A stretch of DNA of 64,000 nucleotides, from assembly GCF_900142915.1 (NCBI RefSeq), contig NZ_FRCM01000004.1:62001-126000 (forward strand). Direction: 5' to 3'. The stretch comes from Mucilaginibacter sp. OK098 (lineage in GTDB: Bacteria; Bacteroidota; Bacteroidia; Sphingobacteriales; Sphingobacteriaceae). Made by a program: the position numbers and the translations under genes. The notes below the pieces were generated by a model that saw nothing but the letters and a program-made list of their open reading frames with translations, was not told the DNA's origin and ran no database searches. How positions within the stretch are numbered: the stretch's first letter is position 1; each line of letters begins with the position of its first letter. Positions 1 through 9,774 of this stretch are shown here, piece after piece.

Positions 1-245
1 TCCGGACTCTGCAGAAAAACAGCGGCGAGTTCAGGCCGGGTGAATTTGCCCAATCCAAGGGTTTCTTTTAATAAGTCATGGTATACGGCAAGGTGTCCGT
101 ACAGATAAAGAATACGATTTTTACCGGGGGCCACCGGTGTATACAGCTCAGTTTCAGTAAAGCCGTTGAATATTTTTTCGGCTCTTGCTACCTGGGTATT
201 CCAACTGTGCAGTGCCATTTGAACGAATAGTTGTTGTTGATTCAT
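1..245 (-). CDS. DinB-like protein, N-terminal part (cut by window edge)
   Basis: The start codon is at 243-245 and the frame stays open to the left edge, giving the first 81 residues. The sequence starts MNQQQLFVQMALHSW and contains the helix FLYGHLAVYHD-like segment (read here as LYLYGHLAVYHDLL). A helix with a conserved His near residue 52 is typical of the DinB/YfiT four-helix-bundle superfamily, whose members bind a metal ion and often act as thiol-dependent transferases or have no known role. Only the first two helices are visible, so the family call rests on partial sequence. The gene is divergent from the rhamnosidase gene at 482, with 236 nt between them in which I see no clear promoter box. 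Confidence 0.55.
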   Translation of the reverse strand, partial: MNQQQLFVQMALHSWNTQVARAEKIFNGFTETELYTPVAPGKNRILYLYGHLAVYHDLLKETLGLGKFTRPELAAVFLQSP

Positions 246-481
246 AGTGTAAATATGGTGCTGTAAAACGGATTTAATTAGTCTGTCTGCAAAATTGACC
301 CATCTTTGACCGTTCTAAATTCATGATTTAAATAACGGCAGCACATAAAGTATTGTCTAATCATTTTTTTTCTTTGCTGATCTTAACAAAACCGGTGCTA
401 GTATTAATCAGTAAACATTAATTATTCAAAGCAATCTCTATATTTAAAGCATCAAATACGCAACAGCCTAATTAAACCCAG

Positions 482-3013
482 ATGAATTCCTTAAAAACAG
501 GTATTACGTTCTCTTTATTTTTAATTTTCAATACCTTAATCTCAATAGCACAGCCAAACAAAAAGACCGCTCCTAAACCATCGCCAAACAGTCCCGAACA
601 GCTTTTTTTAAATCCACCCGAATCGGCAAAACCTGGTGTATTATGGATGTGGATGGGCGCCAATGTAAGTAAACAGGGGATAACAAAGGATTTAGAAGCG
701 CTTAAGGAAGAAGGCTTTAATTCAACAACTATGCTGGGCCTTGCAGATATAACTAATCCATGGGGAAGTCCGATAGATAAGGGCCTTACACCGGAAGTTA
801 TTGCATGGACAGAACCGTGGTGGAAATTGGTAAAACATGCCGCTGAAGAATCAAAAAGGCTAAAAATGACCATGGGCCTGTTTAATGGGGCCGGTTATGC
901 CACTAGCGGCGGTGTTTGGATAACCCCCGAGCTTTCTATGCAGCAAATATGCTGGTCGCAAAAAACGGTAAAAGGAAAAAAGGGGCAGCAGGAGATAAAT
1001 CTGGATAAACCTAAAGTTGATATTCATGCCAATGCGCGTTTCCCAAAGTATAATCCTAAAAACGGTAAAATAGAAATCCCCGAGATCCCTGAGCGCAAAA
1101 CGTATTATAAAGATATTGCGGTGCTGGCCATGCCTGCAAAAGATACCGTGCTCAAAAAAAATATCATTGATTTGACCCCGCTAATGACACCCGATGGAAA
1201 ATTGCAATGGGATGCCCCCGAAGGCGATTGGGTAGTATATAGATTTGGCCATACCACATTGGGTGAACAGGTACAGCCTGCACAATGGCAGGCCACAGGC
1301 CTTGAATGCGATAAAATGAGCCGGGAAGCGGTTGAGTTTCATATGGACCATGTAATAGGTGAAATTAAAAGTCACCTTGGCGACCTGGTGGGCAAAACAA
1401 TTGATCACGTTTATTTTGACAGCTACGAGGAAAACGATGCAACCTGGACCCCAAAAATGCGTGAACAGTTTTCGTCTCGCAGAGGGTACGACCTGCTTCC
1501 ATACCTGGCAGTATTTGCCGGCCGAACTATTGAAGGCCGGGAACAAACCGACCGTTTCAGGCAAGATTTTTCGGCCACCGTTCAGGATCTTTACCGGGAT
1601 GTTTATTTTACAACTATTGCAAAAAAGCTTAAAGCAGTTAATCTTAAATTTTTATGCGAAGCATATGGTGGCCCCTGGCGTACCGATGATGTGCTGCCAT
1701 TGGTATCAAACGTTATGGGAGAGTTTTGGACCCATGATGGTATTTATTCTCCTTACGAGCTTGAAAACGTGATTACCTCCTTAAGAAGATCCAATCAAAA
1801 CATCCTGGCGGCAGAGGCATTAACTGGTCAGCCGGCCGATAGTAAGTGGAATGAAACGCCTGCATGGTTAAAGCCTGTGGCTGATGAAGCCTTTTGCGCC
1901 GGCGTTAACAAAATAATAGTACATCGCTTTGTTCAGCAGCCCTGGGATGACAAATATCTGCCAGGCGCTACAATGGGGCAATGGGGAACCCATTTTGACC
2001 GTACACAAACCTGGTGGAAACCAGCAAAAGCCATAGTTCATTATTGGCAGCGTTGCGAAGCTGTACTGCAATGGGGGCGTTATGTACCGAATTCATTAAA
2101 TGATTTTGGTTTGCAGTTAAGTAATATGGATATGGTGATCAAAAATATCCACAGAAAAGAAAACAATACGGATATTTACTTTGTGGCAAATACCTCCCAT
2201 TATCCCGGCCAGGCAAATTGCACCTTCAACGTTGCCGGCTTGCAGCCCGAATTATGGGACCCAGTATCAGGTACAATCAGAGATCTCAATCAGTTCACAC
2301 AAAAAAACGGTAAAACCAGTATCACTTTAAGTTTTGAGGATGCGCAAAGCTTCTTCATCGTTTTCAGAAAAAAAATTCTAAACGTTGGGTTAGTTCATAA
2401 ACCAAATTTCATAGCCAGTAAATCAGTACTTGACCTCGATGGCCCTTGGATGGTGAAATTTGATGCGCTTTGGGGAGGCCCTGCAACGCCTGTAAAATTT
2501 GAAACATTAACGGATTGGAGCAAAAGCAGCGATAAAGGAATTAAATATTATAGCGGTACGGCCGTTTATTCCAAATCATTTACCATACCCGCCGCTGATC
2601 TTGTAAAATTAAATCATGTGGTTTACCTGGATTTGGGCACGGTTAATTGCATAGCCAAAGTTTTTGTGAACAATAAAGAGGCTGGGATTGTGTGGACAGC
2701 CCCATGGAGGATCGGCATTCCATCTGCCCTGCTAAAATCAACCAATGAATTAAAGATTGAAGTAACCAATGTTTGGGCCAACAGGTTAATTGGTGATGAG
2801 CAGGAACCCAGCGATATGAAATGGCTGCCCAACCAGTATATTTATAATAGCGGCCAATACCTGAAAGAATTTCCGGATTGGTTCATCAACAACACACCAC
2901 GGCCTTCAAAAGGAAGATATTGCTTTACAACATGGAACTATTTTGACAGCCATTCCAAATTAGCATCATCAGGGTTGTTAGGTCCGGTAAAAATTGAGGA
3001 AGATGAGTTTTAA
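482..3013 (+). CDS. Secreted GH106-like alpha-L-rhamnosidase
   Basis: An 843-residue protein with a signal peptide (about residues 1-23). It continues with a motif near residues 45-75 (PPESAKPGVLWMWMGANVS, then a DLEALKEEGF stretch) characteristic of GH106 and related enzymes that remove terminal L-rhamnose. Acidic residues in conserved-looking motifs include E316 (YFDSYEE) and E393 (CEAYGGPW); I do not assign catalytic roles. A beta-sandwich like the GH2 sugar-binding domain spans about 640-800 (YLDLGTV, VFVNNKEAGIVW). At 843 residues it is shorter than many GH106 enzymes of about 1,100. It probably acts in the periplasm or at the surface. It converges on the Sus-type operon at 3127-11438, so it may supply the enzyme for that system. 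Another glycoside hydrolase specificity is possible. Confidence 0.75.
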   Translation: MNSLKTGITFSLFLIFNTLISIAQPNKKTAPKPSPNSPEQLFLNPPESAKPGVLWMWMGANVSKQGITKDLEALKEEGFNSTTMLGLADITNPWGSPIDKGLTPEVIAWTEPWWKLVKHAAEESKRLKMTMGLFNGAGYATSGGVWITPELSMQQICWSQKTVKGKKGQQEINLDKPKVDIHANARFPKYNPKNGKIEIPEIPERKTYYKDIAVLAMPAKDTVLKKNIIDLTPLMTPDGKLQWDAPEGDWVVYRFGHTTLGEQVQPAQWQATGLECDKMSREAVEFHMDHVIGEIKSHLGDLVGKTIDHVYFDSYEENDATWTPKMREQFSSRRGYDLLPYLAVFAGRTIEGREQTDRFRQDFSATVQDLYRDVYFTTIAKKLKAVNLKFLCEAYGGPWRTDDVLPLVSNVMGEFWTHDGIYSPYELENVITSLRRSNQNILAAEALTGQPADSKWNETPAWLKPVADEAFCAGVNKIIVHRFVQQPWDDKYLPGATMGQWGTHFDRTQTWWKPAKAIVHYWQRCEAVLQWGRYVPNSLNDFGLQLSNMDMVIKNIHRKENNTDIYFVANTSHYPGQANCTFNVAGLQPELWDPVSGTIRDLNQFTQKNGKTSITLSFEDAQSFFIVFRKKILNVGLVHKPNFIASKSVLDLDGPWMVKFDALWGGPATPVKFETLTDWSKSSDKGIKYYSGTAVYSKSFTIPAADLVKLNHVVYLDLGTVNCIAKVFVNNKEAGIVWTAPWRIGIPSALLKSTNELKIEVTNVWANRLIGDEQEPSDMKWLPNQYIYNSGQYLKEFPDWFINNTPRPSKGRYCFTTWNYFDSHSKLASSGLLGPVKIEEDEF

Positions 3014-3058
3014 TCTTAGTGCGTTAATAGCAGGCAGATAACAAACCCGCCTAAACAT

Positions 3059-3091
3059 AAAAGGAGCAAAGTTTTTCGCTTTGCCCCTTTT
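3059..3091. terminator. Bidirectional intrinsic terminator between convergent genes
   Basis: Arms at 3059-3071 and 3079-3091 pair over 12 of 13 positions (AAAAGGAGCAAAG with CTTTGCCCCTTTT) around a TTTTTCG loop. A-rich and T-rich flanks on both sides would allow termination of the rightward rhamnosidase gene and the leftward operon ending at 3127. Confidence 0.7.
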
Positions 3092-3126
3092 ACTTTCGTA
3101 TTTAGATCTTTAATTACTTGCCGATT

Positions 3127-4422
3127 CTATGGATCAAGCGGATCAAGCGGGTCCATATGCAGGCTTTCCAGCACGGGGTAAAAAACAATATCGTGATTGG
3201 AGATACTTTTTTTATCCCGATAAGGCAAATAACCAAGCTCATGCAGGTTACGGTCGTCAAAAGCTTTTTTTGCGGCACTGTCATGCTGGCTCTTGCTGGT
3301 TACAAATACCGAAGGTTTGTCAAGTGGCATCCCATAACGGATCATTAACCGGTCAGCATTCCTGATATTGGTTGTTGTGTGGCGTGCATGCGGATCAATG
3401 ATAATGGCATCCTCCGCAATATGGAATTTTTGCACCAGGTACTTTTTCATCTCTATAGCTTCGCAATAAGGGCCACGGAAAGGGTAGCAATATCCGCCGC
3501 TAACAATTATAAACGGAGCCCAGCCTTTTAAATAGCGTGCAGCTGCCACATCGCAATGGATCTTATTATCAGGGCTAATAGGGGTGGTAAACAACTCAGG
3601 GCCGTTGCCGGGTATTACAATAGTAGCATACGGATATTTACTCCATTGTACCTGCTTTATCTTTTCAACCGCCTTTTTATTGTCTTTTTGTTCCATAGGC
3701 TCAAAACGGGCCGGTTCGTCCCTGTCATTCGCGTCCATCAGGTGCATGGCTACTGCCAGCGATGGCTGGTAAAACTGTTTCAGATCACCTGATTGCTCAT
3801 CAAGCAAGGCAAACATATCTTTCATTACCGTACGATAATAACGGCTTGTTACTACGTAGCTTGGCGAATCAATACGCGGATAACGCATTTTTTTGCCTAA
3901 GCCAAATTGATCAATGATATAGTTAATGCCATACACATACTGTACCCATGCTTTTAAAAGCAGATCGGCATTGCTTAAGCCAACAAAGCGCTGGTAATAT
4001 CCCGAAGGCCGCAAATGATGGTTGATCATTAAATCAAAATCTGCCTGATGAGCTTTGTATAACGAAAGGACGTTTTCAGCAAGCTGCACGGAATCATCTT
4101 TAGTATATTTGAAACCACCAACCAGCGATTCAGGATGGCTACAAGTATCAGTAGCATGATTTTTAAGCAGGGTTAACCTGTCGCTAAATAGCTGCTTAAA
4201 GTAAGCATTCTCATTAAACAGCTTTTTCACCGCAGGCGACTGATCAATAACCGTAAGCAGGTAAAAATCTTTATCGGCAACTAAATTACCCGAATGCAGG
4301 AAATGATAATTCTTATCGTATCCCGCTCCCTGCTTTGTTTGGGCTATGGCACTTATGCTGATCATCAGCATAAATACCATAAACAAACAGGCAAAGGGCT
4401 TATATATTCTTTTGTTTTTCAT
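3127..4422 (-). CDS. Secreted YdcF/DUF218-domain protein
   Basis: A 431-residue protein with a signal peptide (about 1-27, ending SAIAQ). An alpha-helical region of about 220 residues with no recognised domain follows. A C-terminal DUF218 (YdcF/ElyC/SanA-like) domain starts near residue 253, with TIVIPGNGPE, FIIVSGGYCYPF and IIIDPHARHTTTNIRNA as landmarks. DUF218 proteins are linked to envelope or polysaccharide metabolism but their chemistry is mostly unknown. The gene starts 24 nt after susD, so it is probably the last gene of the sigma-FecR-SusC-SusD operon. The extreme C terminus is the repeat DPLDPLDP, encoded by a 9-nt tandem repeat directly before the stop. Confidence 0.75.
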   Translation of the reverse strand: MKNKRIYKPFACLFMVFMLMISISAIAQTKQGAGYDKNYHFLHSGNLVADKDFYLLTVIDQSPAVKKLFNENAYFKQLFSDRLTLLKNHATDTCSHPESLVGGFKYTKDDSVQLAENVLSLYKAHQADFDLMINHHLRPSGYYQRFVGLSNADLLLKAWVQYVYGINYIIDQFGLGKKMRYPRIDSPSYVVTSRYYRTVMKDMFALLDEQSGDLKQFYQPSLAVAMHLMDANDRDEPARFEPMEQKDNKKAVEKIKQVQWSKYPYATIVIPGNGPELFTTPISPDNKIHCDVAAARYLKGWAPFIIVSGGYCYPFRGPYCEAIEMKKYLVQKFHIAEDAIIIDPHARHTTTNIRNADRLMIRYGMPLDKPSVFVTSKSQHDSAAKKAFDDRNLHELGYLPYRDKKSISNHDIVFYPVLESLHMDPLDPLDP

Positions 4423-4446
4423 GTTCGTTTAATTAATTACCCCTTA

Positions 4447-5979
4447 TCAATAACCCGGGTTCTGGTACATTTTTACGGGATCGAGCTTTGTTTCATTAAA
4501 CGGAATTGGGTAATACCTGTCCTTCGTGCTAAAATTCGACAACAGCGCCGAACCAAAATTGACCTGGCTTTTATTATGGAAATAAGTTACCAGTTCATCA
4601 GTAGTAAAGGTCCGTAACAGATCAAACCAGCGGTGATGCTCAAAGGCAAGCTCCACACGCCTTTCGTGCAATATGGCTAATTTGAGGGTTGGATAGCTGG
4701 TGCTGTAAGTTGAGTTAAGCGATGAAATTTCATAAGTAGGCATCCCTGCCCTGGTACGCACCTGGTCGAGGTATTGAATGGCAACGGTATTGTTACCCAG
4801 GTACATGTTAGTTTCGGCCAGCATCAAGACAACATCAGCATAACGCATCAGGATCCAATCGTTACCGCCGTACCCATTTTTGCCTGCGCCCGAGCTTACA
4901 TCTCTGAATTTGGTCACATACCAGTCTTTAACCGTTGCCGCATTGGCATACTTAATTGAAAATGCCATCCGCGGGTCGCCGTTTTCATACTCGTTTACCA
5001 AATCATGTGTCACATTATCGCCTACACTTGTTGATGGCTTTTGCGAATCAGTGGTTTCACCTATGGCCTGGCTGTTTGCCGCTATGCTTGAGCTGTAAAC
5101 GGGATCGCCCTGGATGTTCACTATCTGCCAGATCAACTCCGGACAGGTAGATTTTTTGGTTACATCAAAAACATCGGTGTAAGGAACTTCCTGCAGGTTA
5201 CCAAAGGTTTTAAAACTGTATGCCTTGTTGAGATAAGTTAAAGCATTATTCAGGTTAGCAGTGGTGTTAGCAGGATCTTCTGTAGTTGCCATGGTTAAAT
5301 ATACCTGGCCAAGCAATGTGTTTGCCGCAGCCAGTGAAATACGCCCTATTACACCTGTAGATTGTGTTGCAGGCAGCGGGCTGTTAACGGCATCTTTAAG
5401 GTCGGCTACTACCTGGGCATACACGGCTGCCTGCGGCGTGCGCAATGTATTAGCTGTAATATCGGCAGTTGTGGTTAGCTGTTTAGTTACCAGCGGAACA
5501 TCTCCCCACTCGCGAACCAGGTGAAAATACATAAGGGCGCGGATAAACTCAGTTTCGGCCTTGTATTGCTGTTTGGTTTCGGGTTTTGCAAAAGTTACTT
5601 TATCAATGTTTGATAATATGATGTTACAATTTGATACCACCGAATACATAGCCAGCCAATGCGTATACAAATAACTATTGGTAGGGATCAGCGAAAAGTT
5701 ATTGAACCCAAAAGGCTCACCGGCATTTGATTGGTTATCATTTGTACCTGTATCGTCTGAACGCTGATCAGTCCAAAGGTCGCTCCCCTCTCCTATGGTA
5801 TTACCACTTCTTAATAAAGCATAGCAACCATTAACGGCAAGCAATACATCATTCTCTGTTCTGAAATAATTACTCACGGCAATAGCGTCAGGATCATTTT
5901 GTGTCAAAAAATCCTTTTTGCACGAACCCAGAACAAATAATGTTACAAGGCAAAATAATTTTATGTTTATATTCTTCAT
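4447..5979 (-). CDS. RagB/SusD-family outer-membrane glycan-binding lipoprotein
   Basis: A 510-residue protein with a lipoprotein signal (FVLGSCKKD, lipidated Cys at residue 20) and the usual SusD architecture. This comprises an N-terminal TPR-like region (AETEFIRALMYFHLVREWGDVPL near 145-168) and a C-terminal region with VVLMLAETNMYLG and HERRVELAFEHHRWFDLLR. SusD proteins cap the SusC barrel on the cell surface and present oligosaccharide or other ligands. It lies 22 nt downstream of susC, as expected for a SusCD pair. Length is normal for the family. The substrate cannot be read from the sequence; the neighbouring GH106-like enzyme suggests a rhamnose-containing glycan. Confidence 0.95.
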   Translation of the reverse strand: MKNINIKLFCLVTLFVLGSCKKDFLTQNDPDAIAVSNYFRTENDVLLAVNGCYALLRSGNTIGEGSDLWTDQRSDDTGTNDNQSNAGEPFGFNNFSLIPTNSYLYTHWLAMYSVVSNCNIILSNIDKVTFAKPETKQQYKAETEFIRALMYFHLVREWGDVPLVTKQLTTTADITANTLRTPQAAVYAQVVADLKDAVNSPLPATQSTGVIGRISLAAANTLLGQVYLTMATTEDPANTTANLNNALTYLNKAYSFKTFGNLQEVPYTDVFDVTKKSTCPELIWQIVNIQGDPVYSSSIAANSQAIGETTDSQKPSTSVGDNVTHDLVNEYENGDPRMAFSIKYANAATVKDWYVTKFRDVSSGAGKNGYGGNDWILMRYADVVLMLAETNMYLGNNTVAIQYLDQVRTRAGMPTYEISSLNSTYSTSYPTLKLAILHERRVELAFEHHRWFDLLRTFTTDELVTYFHNKSQVNFGSALLSNFSTKDRYYPIPFNETKLDPVKMYQNPGY

Positions 5980-6001
5980 TTTATTGAGAATTAGTTTTTT
6001 A

Positions 6002-9000
6002 TTAAAATGTTGCTTTTATACCAAGGTTATAGGCACGCACCAATGGGTAAACACCATAATCAATTCCGGGCGAAAGGTTTGAACCTTGCGAACCGCCATA
6101 GGTATAGTCATAATTAACTTCGGGGTTATAACCCTTATACTTTGTAATAGTAAAAGCATTGTTAACCGAGCCGTAAATTTTAAGGGCGTTTAAACCCAGG
6201 TTGCGCATAATGTATTGCGATTTCAGGTTATAGCCCAGCGTCATATTGGTGTTTCTTAAGAAAGAGCCATCCTGCAGGTAAAAGGTTGATAACCTTGTGC
6301 TGTTACTTTGGGTGCCACCGCGCGATGCCCGGTAAACCGTCCCGTTGCCCGGGTTTACCGGGCTGCGGTAACGGTTAGCAACATCCTCGTACTGGTTGCC
6401 TGAACCTTCCATGTTGTACAGGTAATAATCCTGTCCGTCAAGCACCTGGTTACCATATGAGCCTGCAAATGCCGAGCTGAAATAGAAGTTTTTATAGGTT
6501 GCATTTATGGCAAAGCCATAAGTGAATTTAGGATATGGGTTACCAATAATGCCTGCGTCTTTACTATTAATTATACCATCGCCGTTAGGGTCAGCAAAAT
6601 AAAGATCGCCAACCGCCAGCGGGGTAGTTGAAAATGAAGACCGCGGAGGCCCTTTAAGCTTATAGCCGGCAGGGAATGAATGCGTTGTAGCGTTATAATT
6701 TGCATTATCAATGGCTATATTGGCAAGATCTGATTCTTTAACTATCCCGGCTACTTTATAGCCATAAAACATACCTATAGGAGAGCCTTGCTGTGTAATA
6801 CTGGTTAAGTATGACCGCTCAGCACCCGCCGTAATTATGGTATTGTTACCACCAAGGTTTAGTACTTTATTGCGATTTATGGAGATATTGCCGCTAAGGT
6901 TTAAAGTAAAATCTTTACCTGCAATGGCCTTACCATCTACCTGTATATCAAACCCTTTATTACTTACTTTTGAGTTAGCTAAATTGGTAAGGATAGTTGA
7001 ACTTCCTGAAACAGCAGAGATCGGCTGATTAAACAATAGGTTGTAGGAATAACTAAGATAATAATTGGCAATAATGAAAAGGCGGCCTTTAAGCAAACCC
7101 AAATCAGCGCCAAAATTATATTGTGAAGTTGATTCCCATCCTAATTTACTGTCTTTAATATTGCCCGCAGTAAGAGCAGGGGCCAAACTTCCCGTACCAA
7201 ATACTGCGTTTGAGGGCGAATTATATACACGCTGCGTATTATAGTTACCAATATTGTTATTACCGCTTAAGCCCCAGCTTGCACGTATTTTAACAGTTGA
7301 TTGATCGCCCAGCCAGCTGTGGTAAAAAGGTTCGTCAGACAAGTTCCAACCGGCGGATACGGAAGGGAATGATGCGTAGCGGTTATCAGCGCCAAAACGT
7401 GAAGAACCATCCGTACGGAATGAAGCCGAAAGGAAGTATTTACTGTCGTAATTATAATTCACCCTTGCAAGGTATGAGAGCAATGTATAGGTCTGGTAAC
7501 CTGTTGGTTGCGTACCCTCTGGCGCACCGCTGGTTATCAGTGTAATGTTACTTGGTGAGGCGCCTGTTATATTCGGCACATTATCATTCTGAAAGCCAAT
7601 ACCCTGAACAGTAAGTACATTGTTCACTGTTTTTTGAGCTGTATAGCCTGCCAGTCCGTCAATATGGCTTTTACCAAACTGTTTGGAGTAGTTGAGGGTA
7701 AATTCGCCCAGTTGATCCTGGTAATTAACTGTTTGCTGTATAGCTTTGGCTGCTGCTACCGATTGTGATGAATAAGGCGGATTTGCACCATTACTAATGC
7801 TGGTAGGCAGGTAATAATTGTAATTTTCGCCATAGGTTTGCATCCCTAAATTTGCGTTAAACACCAGGCCATTGAAAATGGTATAACCGGCGTGTACATT
7901 GTAAGTTGCCCGGTTACCCACACGGTTTATCTTGATCCGTTCGGCTGTTGCAATCGGGTTTTCAATTGATTGATAACCGTAAGCCGGTGATTGTGAGGCA
8001 GCCAGGTTTGTAGCAATACTGCCATCAGCATTATACGCAGGGAAAAACGGCATATAAATTAATGCGCCAAAAGCAGGACTATGATCCCAGCGGCCATCCT
8101 GAGTTTCCTGGTTGGTATTTTGGGTAAATGATATATTAGCACCCACTTTAAGGTTTTTGCCTATTTTGCCGTCAACATTAGCCCGCAGGTTAATTCGTTG
8201 CTGGCCTGTACCTAACATAATACCGGGCTGATCCTGGTAACCGGCGCTAAAATAATAGCCTGTACCATTTGAGTTGCCGGTGAAAGACAGGTTATGACTC
8301 TGGGTTACAGCGTTCCGGTACAATTCGTCCTGCCAATCAGTATTAACAGTTTGATGAATGAGCGATTGATTTGCAAAATTATAAAGTGTTGCAGGGATAC
8401 TTACCGAAGCCGCATTGCCTACGTTTGTAATACGGGTAGCATTATTGTCTGAATACATAGCATCGTTCCAGGTATGGCCGGTGCTTGTCCAAAGGTCATG
8501 ATAAGTATCGTTACGCCCATCAATTACCAGTTGTGCAAACTGGTCTGAATTTAAAAGATTAACTTTTTTAGCTAACTGGTTTATCCCAACCTGGTAATCA
8601 TATTCAAACTTACCTTTGGCGTCTTTCTTAGCGCCATGCTTGGTGGTGATAAGCACTACGCCACCAGCTGCCCTTGAACCATAAATTGCCGCTGATGCAG
8701 CATCTTTTAATATATCAATTGATTCTATGTCTTCAGGGTTGATAAATAAATCGTTACCTGTTGCATAACCATCAACTACATACAAAGGGTCAGAGCTGGC
8801 ATTGATTGATCCCACACCTCTTACGGTGATCTTGGTGCTTTGATAAGGCGCGCCTGTTATTTGCGAAACCTGCACACCTGCTACTTTACCAACCAGGGCC
8901 TGCCCAACAGTTGGTGCTGTTAAATTCAGCTCGTCGGCCTTAACACTGGCTACTGCGCCCGTAAAATCGCTTTTACGTACGGTTTGGTAACCAATTGCAA

Positions 9001-9664
9001 CTACCTCATTCAGGATGTTGGTTGCAGGCTGTAATTTTATGTTCAACTCGGTTTGGGTGCCAACAACAACTTCTCGAGTGGTATAACCAACAAATGAGAA
9101 AACCAGTGTTGCACCAGGTTCAACAGTAACACTGAATTTACCATTAACATCAGTGGCTGCCCCCTTGTGCGATACCTTTTCATAAACGCTTACGCCGGGA
9201 ATGGGCTCGTTTTTTTCATCAACCACCACCCCGGTTATCTTTATTACGTTTTGCTGTATTGCAGGTGACTCCTTGGGTGTCAAAGGCGCTTTTTCAACTT
9301 TTATCAGCACGTGGTAATCATCAACCTGGCTAATAGTTCCCTTATAGTCTTTTAATAATTGTTTCAATATCTCGCTAACTGTTTTATTATTTACATTAAG
9401 CGATACCTGTTTTTTAACATCAATGGCGTTATCATACCCAATTATAAATTCTGTTTTTTGCTCTATAAGCTTAAAAATATCCTTAAGCGCCACGTTATTG
9501 GCAATAATCGTGATCCGGGTATTGTTAATAGTTTGCCCATCGGCGGCATAGGCCGGTGTACCCATTTGCAATAAAAATATAATTGAGAGTATGGGCGGAA
9601 GTATTAAAGTTATAAACTTCCTTATTAAATGGTTTGAATGTTTGATTCGATAAAAATTTTGCAT
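6002..9664 (-). CDS. SusC/RagA-type TonB-dependent receptor with STN domain
   Basis: About 1,220 residues from the ATG at 9664 (MQNFYRIKHSNH). An upstream in-frame ATG at 9751 adds 29 residues that do not look like a signal peptide, so I prefer 9664. A long signal region ends near TPAYAADG. It is followed by an STN (secretin/TonB N-terminus) domain that contacts the FecR anti-sigma factor, a carboxypeptidase-regulatory-like beta sandwich (ITGVVVDEKNEPIPGVSVYE), the plug (VGQALVGKVAGVQVSQ, IRGVGSINASSDPLYVVDG-like) and a 22-strand barrel ending in KATF. The STN domain plus adjacent FecR and ECF sigma genes indicate trans-envelope signalling: ligand binding should activate the sigma factor and so transcription of this operon. 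Confidence 0.95.
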   Translation of the reverse strand: MQNFYRIKHSNHLIRKFITLILPPILSIIFLLQMGTPAYAADGQTINNTRITIIANNVALKDIFKLIEQKTEFIIGYDNAIDVKKQVSLNVNNKTVSEILKQLLKDYKGTISQVDDYHVLIKVEKAPLTPKESPAIQQNVIKITGVVVDEKNEPIPGVSVYEKVSHKGAATDVNGKFSVTVEPGATLVFSFVGYTTREVVVGTQTELNIKLQPATNILNEVVAIGYQTVRKSDFTGAVASVKADELNLTAPTVGQALVGKVAGVQVSQITGAPYQSTKITVRGVGSINASSDPLYVVDGYATGNDLFINPEDIESIDILKDAASAAIYGSRAAGGVVLITTKHGAKKDAKGKFEYDYQVGINQLAKKVNLLNSDQFAQLVIDGRNDTYHDLWTSTGHTWNDAMYSDNNATRITNVGNAASVSIPATLYNFANQSLIHQTVNTDWQDELYRNAVTQSHNLSFTGNSNGTGYYFSAGYQDQPGIMLGTGQQRINLRANVDGKIGKNLKVGANISFTQNTNQETQDGRWDHSPAFGALIYMPFFPAYNADGSIATNLAASQSPAYGYQSIENPIATAERIKINRVGNRATYNVHAGYTIFNGLVFNANLGMQTYGENYNYYLPTSISNGANPPYSSQSVAAAKAIQQTVNYQDQLGEFTLNYSKQFGKSHIDGLAGYTAQKTVNNVLTVQGIGFQNDNVPNITGASPSNITLITSGAPEGTQPTGYQTYTLLSYLARVNYNYDSKYFLSASFRTDGSSRFGADNRYASFPSVSAGWNLSDEPFYHSWLGDQSTVKIRASWGLSGNNNIGNYNTQRVYNSPSNAVFGTGSLAPALTAGNIKDSKLGWESTSQYNFGADLGLLKGRLFIIANYYLSYSYNLLFNQPISAVSGSSTILTNLANSKVSNKGFDIQVDGKAIAGKDFTLNLSGNISINRNKVLNLGGNNTIITAGAERSYLTSITQQGSPIGMFYGYKVAGIVKESDLANIAIDNANYNATTHSFPAGYKLKGPPRSSFSTTPLAVGDLYFADPNGDGIINSKDAGIIGNPYPKFTYGFAINATYKNFYFSSAFAGSYGNQVLDGQDYYLYNMEGSGNQYEDVANRYRSPVNPGNGTVYRASRGGTQSNSTRLSTFYLQDGSFLRNTNMTLGYNLKSQYIMRNLGLNALKIYGSVNNAFTITKYKGYNPEVNYDYTYGGSQGSNLSPGIDYGVYPLVRAYNLGIKATF

Positions 9665-9774
9665 TTTTGATGAATTTTTAATGATTGTTACGATCGTTTT
9701 AAAGACAAGCGCTACTTTAGCGCCTGGTGTAAACAGGGGATGTTCCACCATTCCCTGTTTTAAAAAATTGACTC

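Noticed and set aside
9665..9751. Longer SusC start at 9751
   Set aside because: The 29 added residues precede a good signal region and do not look like an export signal; the ATG at 9664 fits a long SusC signal peptide better.
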